Source: Hansfordia pulvinata (lineage: Eukaryota > Ascomycota > Sordariomycetes > Xylariales). Taken from it: DNA of 64,000 nt. Under the pieces are notes generated by a model, which worked only from the letters and a program-made list of their open reading frames with translations, did not search any database and was not told the origin of the DNA. Made by a program: the position numbers and the translations under genes. This document shows, piece by piece, positions 44,578 to 57,072 of this stretch; positions within the stretch are counted from its first letter, which is position 1, and every line of letters begins with the position of its first letter. The stretch spans positions 558,001 to 622,000 of the forward strand of contig BJKQ01000008.1 in assembly GCA_006538405.1 (NCBI GenBank), read 5' to 3'.

Positions 44578-47280
44578 GGTTGCGAGCTGGCTGGCACGGA
44601 GCGCGGAGGAACGGACACACAGGGAGCTTGAGGGGGCCGTGGTGCTGTCGAGGAGAGGGAGTCCAAGCCGGGGACAGACAGCCAAGGCTGCGATCGGGTG
44701 CGGGCTCGGCGGCACGAGTCAAGTGCGGGTGGGCCGGTGGTGCCGAAGCAGCGGAGCGCAGCGGAGAGAGCGTGGAGTCGGTGCTGCGAAGGAGGTCGGA
44801 GACTTGGGCAGGAGAAATCCGCGAAGCGAGAGAAGAAGAGAGGCAGAGAAGAAGCGCCTGGGACCCGCCGGAGGACTCTCGTGGACGGGCAGAAGAAGGA
44901 CGCAGAGAGTCGGCGACATACTCGGCTGCTTTGAAATCACCCGGGCCAACAAGTCTCAGGCCTCACAGCGCGAGCGTGCCCCGCCGGCGCACGGAACGGC
45001 GGGGCCCATTCGCCCCAGAGCCGACTCGGAGCTCCCGGGACGACAATGCCTCAGTGATGGCCTTTTGAGCTTGTTGGCGCAGTTCTTCCCAGAAGCACGG
45101 CGATATTCTACGCGACCTGACCTGATGTTCACATTGAGTACCTTAGATACCTTGGGTACTGAAATACCCGGAGGAAGTACATATAGACATGCAATGATTC
45201 CAATGGCCTCATCGCGAGTATCCATTTGCTGCGGCGACCGAAGGCTCCGCGGCCCTGCAATGATACCTGGCTACGGACAGACACCTGTCACTTTCTTGGT
45301 TGGTATCGTCTTCTCAACTGCAATTCTATGGAGAGAGTTCTGACTTATGATGACTTTGAATCACCCACTTCAGCCGGACACCATTGCGCATCTTGACGAC
45401 GAAAGACGAGACACCGTCGCGGATTTCCAACCATTCGATCGCCCGCCTGGTATAGGCAGGTACCTACATCTACCTTGCGCACCGTATGTGAGGTAACGCT
45501 TTACCCCTCCCCCGCGCTAACACACAGGATCTCAGGTGCGCGCTAGGTACCTAGGTACTCACACGCACGTCAGCCTGAGCTAGTCTCATCTGGGGTTAAT
45601 TGGCTTCGACGCGCCCGCCCCGCGACACCGTTCTCTACTCGTAAAGTACCTCCTAAGGTACCTACTCCCTTTCTGGAACGTCTGCGTCGCGTCGACGCGG
45701 GTTCCGCTACCGGCTCCAGCGCAAGCTCCCCACTTAAACTTTGGCAGCAGTCGGGCTTCCCAACGACCGCCATGTAGGTACGTAGACGGTACCTTGGCAA
45801 GCGTGAGGGCCATGCCTATTGGCTCGGTACCCCACGGTCCTCGACGACGGCGACGGCGACGGCGCCTCAGCGGCGGCGGGCGCGTTCTCCGCCAGAAAAT
45901 TAAATATCACGACTCCCCCCCCCGACGACGATAACACCAACGAACCACGCCCGTATTCGACATTCACTCATGCACCGAAACTCCTTGCAGGCTATGTCTT
46001 TGCACATGAATTGACCGACGACCGGTCCCGAGCGCCCGCAGTTACGAGCCCATCTTTCTCGTCGCGATCCGACCTTGCGCTGACGAGACAGAGCCCGAAT
46101 TCACCAGGGCCGTCATGTGCGACTGGCCTCACCCACCTCGGTCTACCCCCTCGATGAACCAGCCACAGCTCCCCTCGTTCAACCAGCATCAGCTGTCTCA
46201 GTCGTTCCAACCGAATAAAGACGAAATAAACCCACCAGGTACCGTCGGGCGCCTCGATTGAAGGAAACCTGCCCGTGCCGACCTTCCATTGACGTGGTGA
46301 CCAGCTTCGTCACGCGACACGGCTCTGTCTTCGAGGTCGCGCCTGCCGACTTGGGCACTCCTGGCGCATCGCCGCGCCTGCCTGTCCTCCTCGCGATCAC
46401 CCGGCAACCGTTGCCTAAGCCCCGCCCGGACGACTCGAACCTCCCCGCCCGCGTTCTATCTCGACTGACACTTCCGACCCGAGTCTCTACCACCTTAGCC
46501 AGCTTCTTCCCCTCACCATTGCCACCTTTATTTCACCCCCCTCCCTGCTGGCATGTCTGAACTCTTTAAATATTTCTCCCACCCGCCACTCCTCGTTCTT
46601 TAATCCTCCCTCTCACTTTGGATTACCCTCCCACTGTCTCTTACTCGCCGCCTCAGCCCTGAACTGAAGGAGCTATAAGACCACCCAACCACCACCTGCA
46701 TACCACTTCAAACATTTTGTTAGAAGCAACGTGTTTTCACAGACCAGCTCAAGGTGAGTTTATCTGCTTGCTTCTGCTTAAGCATTCTTTATGGGCAGCC
46801 TCCTGCTCTCCACCTCTTTTCAATTTCAAGTCCACAAGCACTTTAAGCCATTTGCCTTCACTGGGTCCTCCTAGTCTCAACCTTGAGTTGTTCCTGGCAG
46901 AGGTCTTGTTTCCCTTCACAATGAAAGCGCAGTAGAGACACATGCCTGTTATTGCATTTGCTGGCATTCTTGAACCAGCTGCCCTGCATTCTCTGAACAG
47001 TTTCCTCAGCAGGGGCCAGATTCCCCTTCACATCACCACCCGCCCAGTTGGTGTTCTTTCTCCCACCTTCATCTCTACTTGAATCCTCAAGTCCAGACCT
47101 GTGGCCAACACAGCTCTGGCCTGTATGAAGCCCTGGGCTCAATCCTACTACCTGTCAGGAGTCACTGCTCCCACTGTCGCTGCCACTTTCACAATTACCA
47201 GCTGACATTCGTTTCTTGCACTAGAGAAGGGGCTTTGGCACTCCGATTCCATGGTTTAGCATTGCAGCTCGTCTCCCAAC
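44578..47280. other. Divergent intergenic region between gsh2 and the SNF2 gene
   Basis: No supported gene. GTACC/GGTAC palindromes cluster at 45460-45800. From about 46560 the plus strand becomes CT-rich and looks like the promoter and leader of the SNF2 gene. CAAGGTGAGT near 46755 could be the donor of a leader intron ending just before 47280. Confidence 0.55.
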
Positions 47281-50200
47281 ATGGATGACCCATTTGACTG
47301 GGATGTCGAACGGGTCGTTCGCGAGTTTTGCACTCCAAACCCATCGATTTGGTCGATAGTGAAAGACCCTTCGAAGCTCCCCCGTTTCGACAAGTTGGCC
47401 GACCTGTTGCGCGAGAATGACGTCGACGGTGAACTCATAGTCAAGCATGACGACTTGCCCGACCTTTGCAGCTCGATTGGCATCACTCACTCGAAGCACA
47501 GGTGGTGTTTCGTACAGGCCTGCAAACGATTCCAACGAAGAAGCCCCAAGCTCAAGCTCGAACAAGAACGGCAGGTTGAGGACGGCCAGGACAACTCTTT
47601 CTCGGAAGCTCCCCTCTTGGATAGCCAAAAACCTGCCGCAGACGACATCTTGATCCGCCAACAGTTGCTTGCCGAAAGAGATAGCTTTCAGCCCCTCCCT
47701 TCGCCCCGGCCAGTGGCTGTCGCTGCCACTGTGCCACCCCATGCGGAGCAACCAGCAAAAGCGCACCCGCTCGGCGTTGCGTTTGGCGAGACAGTCCCTG
47801 AACAGCCTCGTGAGCATACTACGAGCCTCATCCCTGCATTGTCGAATGTCGTGCAAGAGCCTGCGCCCAAGAAACGCCGCATTGTGCCTACCTTTGTATC
47901 GAGCCAAATCACGACGAGCAAAGCGCAACATCACAGCCAGCCTTATCTTGGCGCGTCTGGCTTCAGCATCTTCCACCTTCTCGACGAGACGTCTCCCGAG
48001 CCCGGCACATCGGTGGCGCGAGAGGGTTTCATCTTGGGGCAGCAGGTGCCACCTGGTCGCCGCCGCCAGATCAACAATGCTCTCAAATCCTACTTCTTGC
48101 CTCAGCAGAAGCCGATCGGTGCCAGGCATCACAAAGCAGATGTCTTGGTACGGGACCCGGGTATGAACGAGGTACTTCCTGCCTTGGGAGAGTCAGATGA
48201 CGATGAGTACGACTCTGAGACCTGGGAAGAGCTGGAAAAAGACCTGAAGAGAAAAGAACGACATAAGAAGCGCACGGGCCTTACCAACGAACAGGTCAAC
48301 GAAGCTCTTGACGAAGCCATCCGCCAGATCATTACAAAGTGGCAGAAGAAGCGGTTGCCCAAGCTCGTGGCCACTGCTTACGACCTTTGGCACCACCCAA
48401 AAGGTCGCTTTCACATGATTCGGGGCAGGATCAAGGACTTGGGAGATCTCAATAAGCGACTGGCTGCTTTGCGTGAACGTGTCCTTGAAGGTTCATACAC
48501 CAAGGTCAAGGAAGTCCGCGACACTGCCGAGGCCTTTGAGGCAACGGTCCAAGATCAGCAGACGATCGAGTGGGAGCTATCTGTCCTGAAGAACTCAAAA
48601 GCGCCCAAGAGGCCGTCAGCAAAGGACCGTCGCCGTCCTACGAAGCGCAAGCGGGCAAAGTCTGTCAACAGCGACGAGGATGAAATCCTCACCAGTGAGT
48701 CCGAGGGAGACATGGACTTTGTGGTCCACGATGCCGACGACGAGCATGTTCAGAACCCTGTGGACACCTCGCCTCGCTCTGCCGACAACTCTGCTGACAA
48801 CGACGCCATAATGGTTGACGCTAATGACGACGACGTTCCTATGGCCATCTCGGATAACGATCAAATTTCTTTCGGGGCGTCCAATGGCGCAGACCAACAT
48901 GCGCTCGACGACGTCCTCATGGACATCTCAGATAACGACCAGATACCAGTCAAGGCATCCGTTGGCGCAGAGCAGCACTCGCTCGACGACGTATCTGCAG
49001 GAACGACAACAGTCACAAGCAACGCCGCCCGTCCCACCGCAGCAGAGCCGCGTACCCCCGCGACTTCCCGTCATAGCCACGTGATCGATCTGACTTCACC
49101 TCGTCCTGGGAGCCCTATCAACCATCCCCCTGCGGATATGTTCTCGACTCCTTCGAAAAATGGCCGAGCTTCGCCGCGAGGAGGGCCTCTAGACCTTGCC
49201 ATCGACGATCTGAGCGAAGCTGAGAGGGCTGTGGCAGAATACATCAACGATAAGCTCACTCCGCTTCAGATGAATAGCCTGTTCTCTTTGGCTCGTGACT
49301 CTCAGCCTGACTTGATAATGAGCGCCCACATTCTCAGAGATTTCACTACGGCTTCTCAGATTGACGAACCAGAAGGCATTGTCAAGACAGACCTTCGCTT
49401 GGCCTGCGAGATCCTGCATCTCTTCTGTCGGTGGAACCGCCATTCCCAAAACCCCCGTCACGCCCGTCAGTTCATGAAATTGCCCCAACTTGAAAGGGTG
49501 GCATTCGCCAAGGCCATAGAGAGAGAAGACTTTCGCCGGTTCATCTCATTCCTTGGTCGCCTGTCGGATCGATTTGAATGGCAAGAGCTCGATATGCCCC
49601 GGTCGCGCGACATGCCTGAGCTCCAGTCTCAGAAGCAAAGCGCACAGTTGTCTCGAGAAAGTGAAGACATTGATAGCAGCAGTGAAGAAGACCCCGAGGT
49701 CCCCCCTTCGCAGAAGAAGCGTCGTGCCAAGGTCCGTGATAAGGTCGCGGCAAACCTTCGGATGGAGAACAAAGCCAAGCAGAAGAATATGGACGAACGA
49801 CGCGTGCGCCTGAGAAGTCTTTTGGACAAGGGAGGGATGAGTGACGCTCAGCAGCACACAATCATCAACGAAACCAAGGGCGATGCAGATGGTTTCGTCT
49901 ATGTTGACAGCGAAATAGCAACCAAAATCCAGGATCATCAGATCCAAGGTGTGCGCTTCCTCTGGGATTCGGTCGTTCTGAGAACAGACGGGACAAGCGC
50001 CGGCTGCTTGCTGGCTCACACTATGGGCCTTGGCAAGACCATGCAGGTCATCACTTTCCTGGTCGCAATCGCGCAGGCGGCCCAAAGCAGCGACGAAACA
50101 GTGCGGTCGCAAATTCCAGAAGACCTGCGAAGATCACAAACCCTCGTCCTCTGCCCCCCTGGTCTTGTTGTCAACTGGGTAGACGAGCTTCTTCAATGGA

Positions 50201-52773
50201 CTCCCGAAGATTCCCCGTTGGGCACGATTTTCAGCATCGATTCCAGCTACTCCGGAACCATGCGCGACAGTACTATACAAATGTGGAAGAGGCAAGGGGG
50301 CGTGCTCGTGGTGGGTAATAGATTGGTCGAGAGCTACGTGCAAGCTCTGAGCGAACCAGAATCTTTTCTCTCAATCCCGAATCTTGTCGTTCTCGATGAA
50401 GCGCACGGCATCAAGAATCCCGACACGGCTCTCCACAAATTGGTTCATGGATTCACGACACGCGCAAGAATTGCCCTGACTGGATCGCCGCTGGCCAACA
50501 ACGTCCAGGAGTACCACTCGTTGATCAACTGGGTGGCTCCGCGCTACTTGTCCGACCTCCAAGAGTTCCGAGCGACTTTTCAAAATCCCATTGAACTTGG
50601 TACCAAGGCCACGAGCACTCCGTATCAGAGACGGAAGGCGCTCAAGACTCTCAAAGCATTGAGCGACCACGTTGCACCCAAGGTTCAGCGGAAGACAATC
50701 TCCGCCATTGCTCACAACCTCCCCGAGAAGATCGAGTGGATCATCACAGTGCCGTTGACACCAATTCAAAAGACGCTCTACGAGATGTACATGGAGCACG
50801 TCAATGCCACTGGTGTCCCAAAAGAGGAAACGGCCAGATACCTCGGAGCACTCAGCAATCTGTCACTTCTCTGCACACACCCACAGTGCTTCAAAATACA
50901 GCTTGAGACGCAAAAGAAAGCCCCTACGCAGCCTGGAAAAGCGTCGCCCTCCACGGAAGGCGCTGGCGATGACGATGCTCAATCTGATAAATTCGATACC
51001 TCCCTAAGACCCGACAAAATCTCCGAATTGCTTCGAGTTCTGAATAAGTCCAAGACCCTGAAGGCTATCGAGAACTCCCACAAGACCATGCTGTTACTGT
51101 CGATCCTGGAAGAGGCTCGGAAGGTGGGCGACCGAGTGCTTGTTTTCTCACAGTCGAGACCCACCCTCGACTTCATTCAGGCCATCCTGCATCAACGCAA
51201 GATCACTTGTTACCGACTTGACGGCACCGTCCCAACAAACAGGCGCCAGGAGATGATCAAAGATTTCAATACCACCAACATTGACGCGTTTCTGGTCTCG
51301 ACCAGAGCTGGCGGCGTGGGTCTCAACATCACAGCCGCAAATCGGGTTGTCATCTTCGACTTTCGCTGGAACCCTCAGCATGAACAGCAGGCTATCGGCC
51401 GAGCGTATCGCCTGGGCCAGCAGAAACGTGTATACGTCTACCGCCTCTTTGCTGGCGGGACATTTGAGGACCAGCTGATGGATCTGAATATCTTCAAGAC
51501 GCAGCTGGCTTCCAGTGTTGTCGACAAGAAGATTTCCGTGCCAAAGGCGCAGAATCTCCATCAGATGTTCGAGATGCCAACGGAGCCACAGCAGCAAGCG
51601 GTCGAAGGCCATCGCGGGAGAGATCAAGCAATTGACCGCATACTTGACGATCCAAGCCTCAAAGGCTGCGTGCGTTCTATAACTACAACGGAAACGTTTG
51701 AGGAAGACGACTCAGAAGCGGACTTGACCCAGCAGGAAATAGAAGAGGCCGCTTCGATGGTGGAATATGAGCGACTCAGAAGGGCGAACAAGCCGATCCC
51801 ACCTCACCTGCAAGGCTTTCAGATGGTGACCTCGATCCGCGCCTTGCCCGCCCTTCAAGGAACATTTCCAGAAGTCCCAGGTGCCTCGCAGCAAGGCATG
51901 CCTGTTCGTGGACCGCAGGACGGGTCAATGATCGCCCCTACAACGCCTCAGCCCCTGCAAGGCCAGCTTCAGCAGCCGATACTGGGAGCCTCGACAAATT
52001 ACAGTTCGTCGAGTCGCTCTGCTACCGAAGGCGTGCCCCACTTCAAAGAAACCCTGGTTTCCCTCTTTACCCAGGACGCGGTCATTCCCAAAGTCAGAAT
52101 GAATAGAGCTCAGTCTGCAGCAGACTTGGCTGAGGCTGTTGAGCGTGTCACAACTAGAGGTTCTGACGGGCGAAACAATCTGAAGACGGCGATTCTTGAG
52201 TGCGCCGGGTCCGCTCGTTTTGTTACCGCGGTCGTGGAGGGCATGCACGGCGCATCGGCCACTCACATCGCGATCGGTGAACCGCAAGAGATCAAGAACC
52301 TGCGAGAATATCTGGACTCTTTGACGAAGAAGGACTGGGATGACAAGCTCTCCTCTCATTACAAGGCCAGAGAGCCGGACGTAAGCGCACCCCGTTGATA
52401 GCCGAACACGCAACAGATTGCGAACTGACACTGATAATGGTCGCAGAAGCAGAATCTCACAGATACACCTGAAGCTGCACGAACGATCCCGCAAACGCCA
52501 TTTGTTCCCAGCCAGTTGCAGCCGGAGAGAACGACGGGCCACCACCCATCTCCAGCAGATCTGGACGCCTTCATTCAACAGCGACAGAAGAACAAGGATG
52601 CGCGTCTCCCGGGATGGGCACAGAATGCCGTGAGCAAGGGGGGAAGCCAGCAGCTACCTGCAACTCCCCGGCCAACAAGCACGCCTGCACCTGCACCCGC
52701 GCCTGCGCATCCCGCATCTGCTTCTCAGCAGCCGCACAAGCCACGGCCGTTCCCCAGATCACCATTTACTTGA
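47281..52773 (+). CDS. SNF2-family ATPase/helicase with N-terminal SAM-like domain
   Basis: Two exons, 47281-52380 and 52447-52773, give 1808 residues. The N-terminus (MDDPFDWDVERVVREFC to FVQACKRFQRR, about 90 residues) resembles a SAM-type helical domain. A long acidic/basic disordered region with Asp-rich repeats follows (about 440-640). The ATPase core holds motif I HTMGLGKTMQ (about 913), motif Ia LVLCPPGLVVNW, DEAH box LVVLDEAHGIKN (about 1038) and motif III ALTGSPLANN. The C-terminal lobe holds RVLVFSQSRPTLDFI, YRLDGTVPTNRRQ, STRAGGVGLNITAANRV and QAIGRAYRLGQQKRVYVYRL. The core looks closest to the Rad54/ATRX-like branch and should translocate on DNA to remodel chromatin. The intron (GTAAGC...GTCGCAG, 66 nt) adds a last exon ending DLDAFIQQRQKNKDARLPGWAQNAV and a Pro/Ala tail. 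Without it the protein would end six residues after REPD. The exact subfamily is not certain. Confidence 0.9.
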
Positions 52774-55171
52774 TTCTGCATGATTGGATGGGCATTGTTT
52801 TGCGACTGCGGATTCTCCCAGTCCAGACCATGGTGAGATCTACAGCCTGGTAATGCGGGCGATGTCATCAGCAGCTTGGCCAGCTTCTGCCCGATGCGCT
52901 TTCAAAGCCTTTTACATACGCAATTCTTTTACAGCTACGTGGACGAGTGTGGGGATTGGACGACGGATGGTTTTTCGATTTTTGAGCCTATGATACCCTC
53001 GGCGGTCTTGTCATGCCGCCTGACTTCAGCTACGGAGTTGGTTCTTCGGATCTGTCTTTTTAACCAGCCATCTTGCGAGCAAGTCGAGGGTTGTGATCGC
53101 TGGAAGCCCAAAGTACATGGGCGGTGAAACTAAATGGATTGGAGCCACCAACCTGCTCGAGGCCGAATTGCTGCACGCAGCGCACTTGGGCCGGGGCATT
53201 GTCGATGGCATGTGTTTTGTGTTGCTCTTATTTAATCAGTTAAAATTGATGAATTATTCAACCCCGGTGCATCGTCTGTTGTGAAAAGTGGTCTTGGCTT
53301 GGCACGGGACGCCGCCAGCGGCAGATGGGAACGGACAGGACTTGGCAGGGCCGGCCGTTCGTCACCCAGCCAGCAGAAAGACGATGGCCAGGCAAGGCAG
53401 GCGGATGTCTACAAAAGGCGACTCGCCAAGGCGACAAGGGCGACGGCGGGATGGAATAGCGATAGCGATGGCGGCGAAGGGGACCTGGTAAGCCATCCCT
53501 CTTCCAGTTCATGTGGAAGCTGCTCGCTAATGATTGTTGGTGGGCGGGCTCACAAGGCCCTTGCCCCCCCTCGTCGGGTTGTGCGAAATGGCCACTGTCG
53601 AGATGGCGACGGATGCTTGGCGATGCGATCCTTCGATAAAACGCGGGCGGGCCAGGCGAAGATGCCATACGACGGCGCATGAATAGGCGGTGCGTACGTG
53701 AATGCTTCACATTGATCTCTGGAAGGGTCTGTTTATCGCCTACTTTCCGGCTCTACTTGTTCGTTGGGTATGTTTTCTTTTTGTCTTCTTCCTGGCTTCT
53801 CTTTTCTTTCTCGCCTCTCGATCCTCCGTTTTCCCCCTCGAGGGCTCGGTTCGGGCGTGAGTGGGCTGATGTGGCCACGCGCGTGGTGGCGAAAGGGCGG
53901 ATGCCTGCCGTCTCGTGCATTCCGTCCGAGATACTCGTACTGATGCTGTCACGTCTTGTCGTCTTCTTCATTATTGGTAAGAAGCACCTCATGTTTTTCT
54001 CTGTTCGCTTTCTGCTTTCACGGCTGTCGCCTCTCGTCACTATCGAGCCGAAGCTAACAGACGATCCCCACAACAAACAGTGGTTGATTACATTGCACGG
54101 GCGGTGGCACTCTCACGTATACGGCGGCGGCGGTGACTTCAGTTCGCATCAATATTGTCTGGCGATGGGAAGTGTCGGGGCATCTTCGAACGTTGGCAAA
54201 CTGCGGCGTCGTATAGGTGGCTGAGAAACCGGCTAATCGAATAAAGCGCCACGCCAGCGCCCGTGCCAGCCAGCCTGTGAGAGTATGCCTGATAAATTGG
54301 GGTTATGTCTCGCCGACCGCCGTGTCTGCTATATTAGATTGGGTGGCTCGAGAATGGGTGGTTTAGCGAATCCTGCCAGCCGCGCGCGGGCGACAAAGAC
54401 ACAGACCAGGTGAGAAGGATCGAGGGATGCAGAAAGGAAGCCCTCATTCGCCCGCTCTGTGGACTGGCCGTGCTGACCTGTCCCCAATAACTCCTCAGTG
54501 CCTGCGCGACCGAGGTGGCCTGCACGGATGGATACGAGTACTCGATCACCGGCTGCAGCATTTCGGGGTCGATGAATGCAGTCAAGATGCGGCCGCGCGG
54601 GCCCCCAGTCGGCTTTGTCGGGTCGTCGGCAAGCCTGCAAACCCTGCAAGGAACAAGGCCAGAAGCCAGAAGCAGAGGGGGGAAAGAAAAGAAGAGAAAA
54701 GAAAAGCGAAGAAAACAAAAGGGGTGACTTACAAAAGTCAAGAGTGCTGACGACACGACAACTCCTTTTTACAGGGGAAAGGGGGCCACTCGTAAGGATA
54801 GGAAAAGCCAAGCGCGCGCAAAGGGGGCAGAGTGGCGAGGCCTTCCAAAAAACCCTGCGCCTGGGACTTGCAGAGCGGTCGCCACCGTTCTCTTGGCCCC
54901 GGCCCGTGGCCCTCTGGCCCTGGTGAGAGCAGGAGGGGGGGCCACAGTCATCATCATCATCGTCATCATCATCACCATGCTTCTGGGCGTCCTCACGATG
55001 GGTACCACCACTAACTAACTACACCTGCGTGGGTCAAGTAGACTGGACTACCTAAAGAGATGAAGCTGCGTAAGTGCATCCTCCCTCTCGCCTGGCGCAA
55101 CGGTAGCAACTAACAACTAGAGAGAGGGGAAACGAAAAGGACGAAAGACAAAGAGAAGAGTTGCCAATTGT

Positions 55172-55216
<45 letters not shown>

Positions 55217-56157
55217 GAGAGAGAGAGGAGAGAGAGGAGAGAAACAGAGAGACAGAGAGACAGAGTGGGGCGCGCGGCGCCACCGAAAGCCACACAGGAT
55301 GCGCTGGCCTTGGTGCTTCCGCGTGGCGAGGGCGGTGGAGGCCGGTCGCGGTATTTCTGGAAAAATACGCCCACGCTTCCACCCATCATCAGAAGGGGAG
55401 GGGAGGTGGCGTCTCTTCATGTCTGGGCAGTGGCGGGATTGATTCTCTCCACCACCACCAAGACGACGGGAGAACGACGCCGACGACCACCACAGCCACG
55501 GCAGCGTGTGAACTCCCTACTGTAGGTGGGTGGGTTAAGCAAGGTAACCAAGCGCACGGGTGGTGTCTGCTGCCTGGCCTTCCCCCCTGCTGGGCCGCCC
55601 CCTTTGATCCCTTGACTGGCCCCGCGCGCCCCCCCTTTTCCCACCTTGTCACTGCGCCCAGGCGACGGTGGCAATGTCGATCGAGTCGCCCGGGGAGGCG
55701 CAATAAGAATGGCCGTGCCCGCTCCCGCGGCCCGTCGCTCGACCGTCTCTTGTCTGAAGAAGGAGAAGAAGAAACAACCGACCGGCTTCTCTCTTTTCGG
55801 CAGAGGGCCACTTTGAGCAAAACCCCGGAAAGAAGCAGACACTCCAACCAAGATAGTCCCCGAATAGCCTCCCGGCGTCTTTTCCTCCCAATCACCACCA
55901 CTACCTACTACTACGACAAACACCACTACCACCAACAAACACTAATACTGTGCTACCACCAAGACGAACCGGCGCATCCCCACGACCCTGACCTAGCCTG
56001 ACCCAGTCTTAATAGCGATCACAGCGTGAGCACGTGTCAGAAAGCACACCACTACAGTATTTCCTCATCGCGGTAGCCAGCCAGCCGAAAGAACAGGCAG
56101 AGGGAAACACCGAAAGATAGAGAGAGAGAGAGAAAAAGAAAAAAGGGCACACCCGCC
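52774..56157. other. Intergenic region
   Basis: No supported gene. Frames at 53258-54224 and 54329-54811 lack recognisable motifs. A long GA microsatellite lies at 55174-55264. The last 300 bases, CT- then CAC/TAC-rich, probably belong to the promoter and leader of the gene at 56158. Confidence 0.55.
55174..55264. repeat. GA/CT microsatellite
   Basis: About 90 bases of nearly uninterrupted GA with occasional GGAGA and CAGAGA interruptions. Confidence 0.95.
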
Positions 56158-57072
56158 ATGCACTGGGCCACAGGTCTCCTGGCTCTCGGACTGGGCCTGT
56201 CCGAGGTGCCCCTCTCCACGGCCGTTCCCTGGATGGGATTCAGCAGTAGTAGCAGCAGCAGCGCTAGTTCCACAACCACCCTCGACCCCGCGGCGCCGAC
56301 GAGCACAGACGATAGCAGTAGCAGCGGCGGCGGCGGCGGCAGCGATGGCAGCAGGCCCGACAAGCCGTACACGACGATCCCGGTGACGCAGAAGAACGGG
56401 TCGCACTTCCTGAGCGACAAGGACATTGCCGGCGACTGGACGGTGGCGCTGGACGGGTCGACGACGTACGTGGTGCGCCCGCAGATGGGCGTGTGGCCGT
56501 CGCACGTCGACGACGCGCCGCAGCACGCCTCGGTCAAGACGCGCGGCGCCCTCATCGACGAGATCATGGACCAGCTCAAGCTCAACGACCGCCTGTTCAG
56601 CGAGGGCGCCCCCGACGTCATCAACTTCGGCGCCGAGGCCTACCAGGACGCCGAGGAGAAGCTGGTCGCCTCGTGGGACGACCAGAACACGGACATGGTC
56701 CGCAAGTACGAGTTTGAGAGCAACGTCGGCCTCTTCTGCACCACCATCAAGGACGAGAAGATCCCCGACGCCGAGGCCACCCGCGAGATCTTCCACCAGG
56801 CCTTCTCCGCCTTCAACAAGGCCTACCGCGACAAGCGGCCCCTGACCCTCGCCATGGACGTCGGCGACGCCATGGGCGCCACCCTCTTCACCATCACCAT
56901 CCAGGACCCCCAGTGGCAGCGCACCGTCTTCCCCAAGGAGTCCACCCTGCAGAAGATCTTCTACAGCCCCATTGCCGTCTGGTTCGTCGACCGCATCATG
57001 GCCAAGGTCTACCCCCATGGCAACCTGCCCTTGTTCCTCCGCGAGTGGGAGGACCACCGGCCCATGACCTGA
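56158..57072 (+). CDS. Predicted secreted protein, unrecognised
   Basis: Single exon, 304 residues. The first 22 residues (MHWATGLLALGLGLSEVPLSTA) are a plausible signal peptide, followed by a Ser/Gly-rich linker to about residue 65. The remaining 240 residues are a compact domain without further low complexity: TTIPVTQKNGSHFLSDKDIAG, DWTVALDGSTTYVVRPQMGVW, GALIDEIMDQLKLNDRLF, SNVGLFCTTIKDEKIP, IFHQAFSAFNKAYRDKRPLTLAMDV and a C-terminus LFLREWEDHRPMT. There is a single Cys in the domain, so it is not a disulfide-rich effector. I recognise no family or catalytic motif. Strong codon bias toward G/C third positions supports a real gene. Confidence 0.75.
   Translation: MHWATGLLALGLGLSEVPLSTAVPWMGFSSSSSSSASSTTTLDPAAPTSTDDSSSSGGGGGSDGSRPDKPYTTIPVTQKNGSHFLSDKDIAGDWTVALDGSTTYVVRPQMGVWPSHVDDAPQHASVKTRGALIDEIMDQLKLNDRLFSEGAPDVINFGAEAYQDAEEKLVASWDDQNTDMVRKYEFESNVGLFCTTIKDEKIPDAEATREIFHQAFSAFNKAYRDKRPLTLAMDVGDAMGATLFTITIQDPQWQRTVFPKESTLQKIFYSPIAVWFVDRIMAKVYPHGNLPLFLREWEDHRPMT

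Noticed and set aside
46430..46520. tRNA-like A-box and B-box words on the minus strand (TGGCTAAGGTGG and GGTTCGAGTCG)
   Set aside because: The spacing is plausible but the acceptor and anticodon stems do not pair, so it is not a tRNA.
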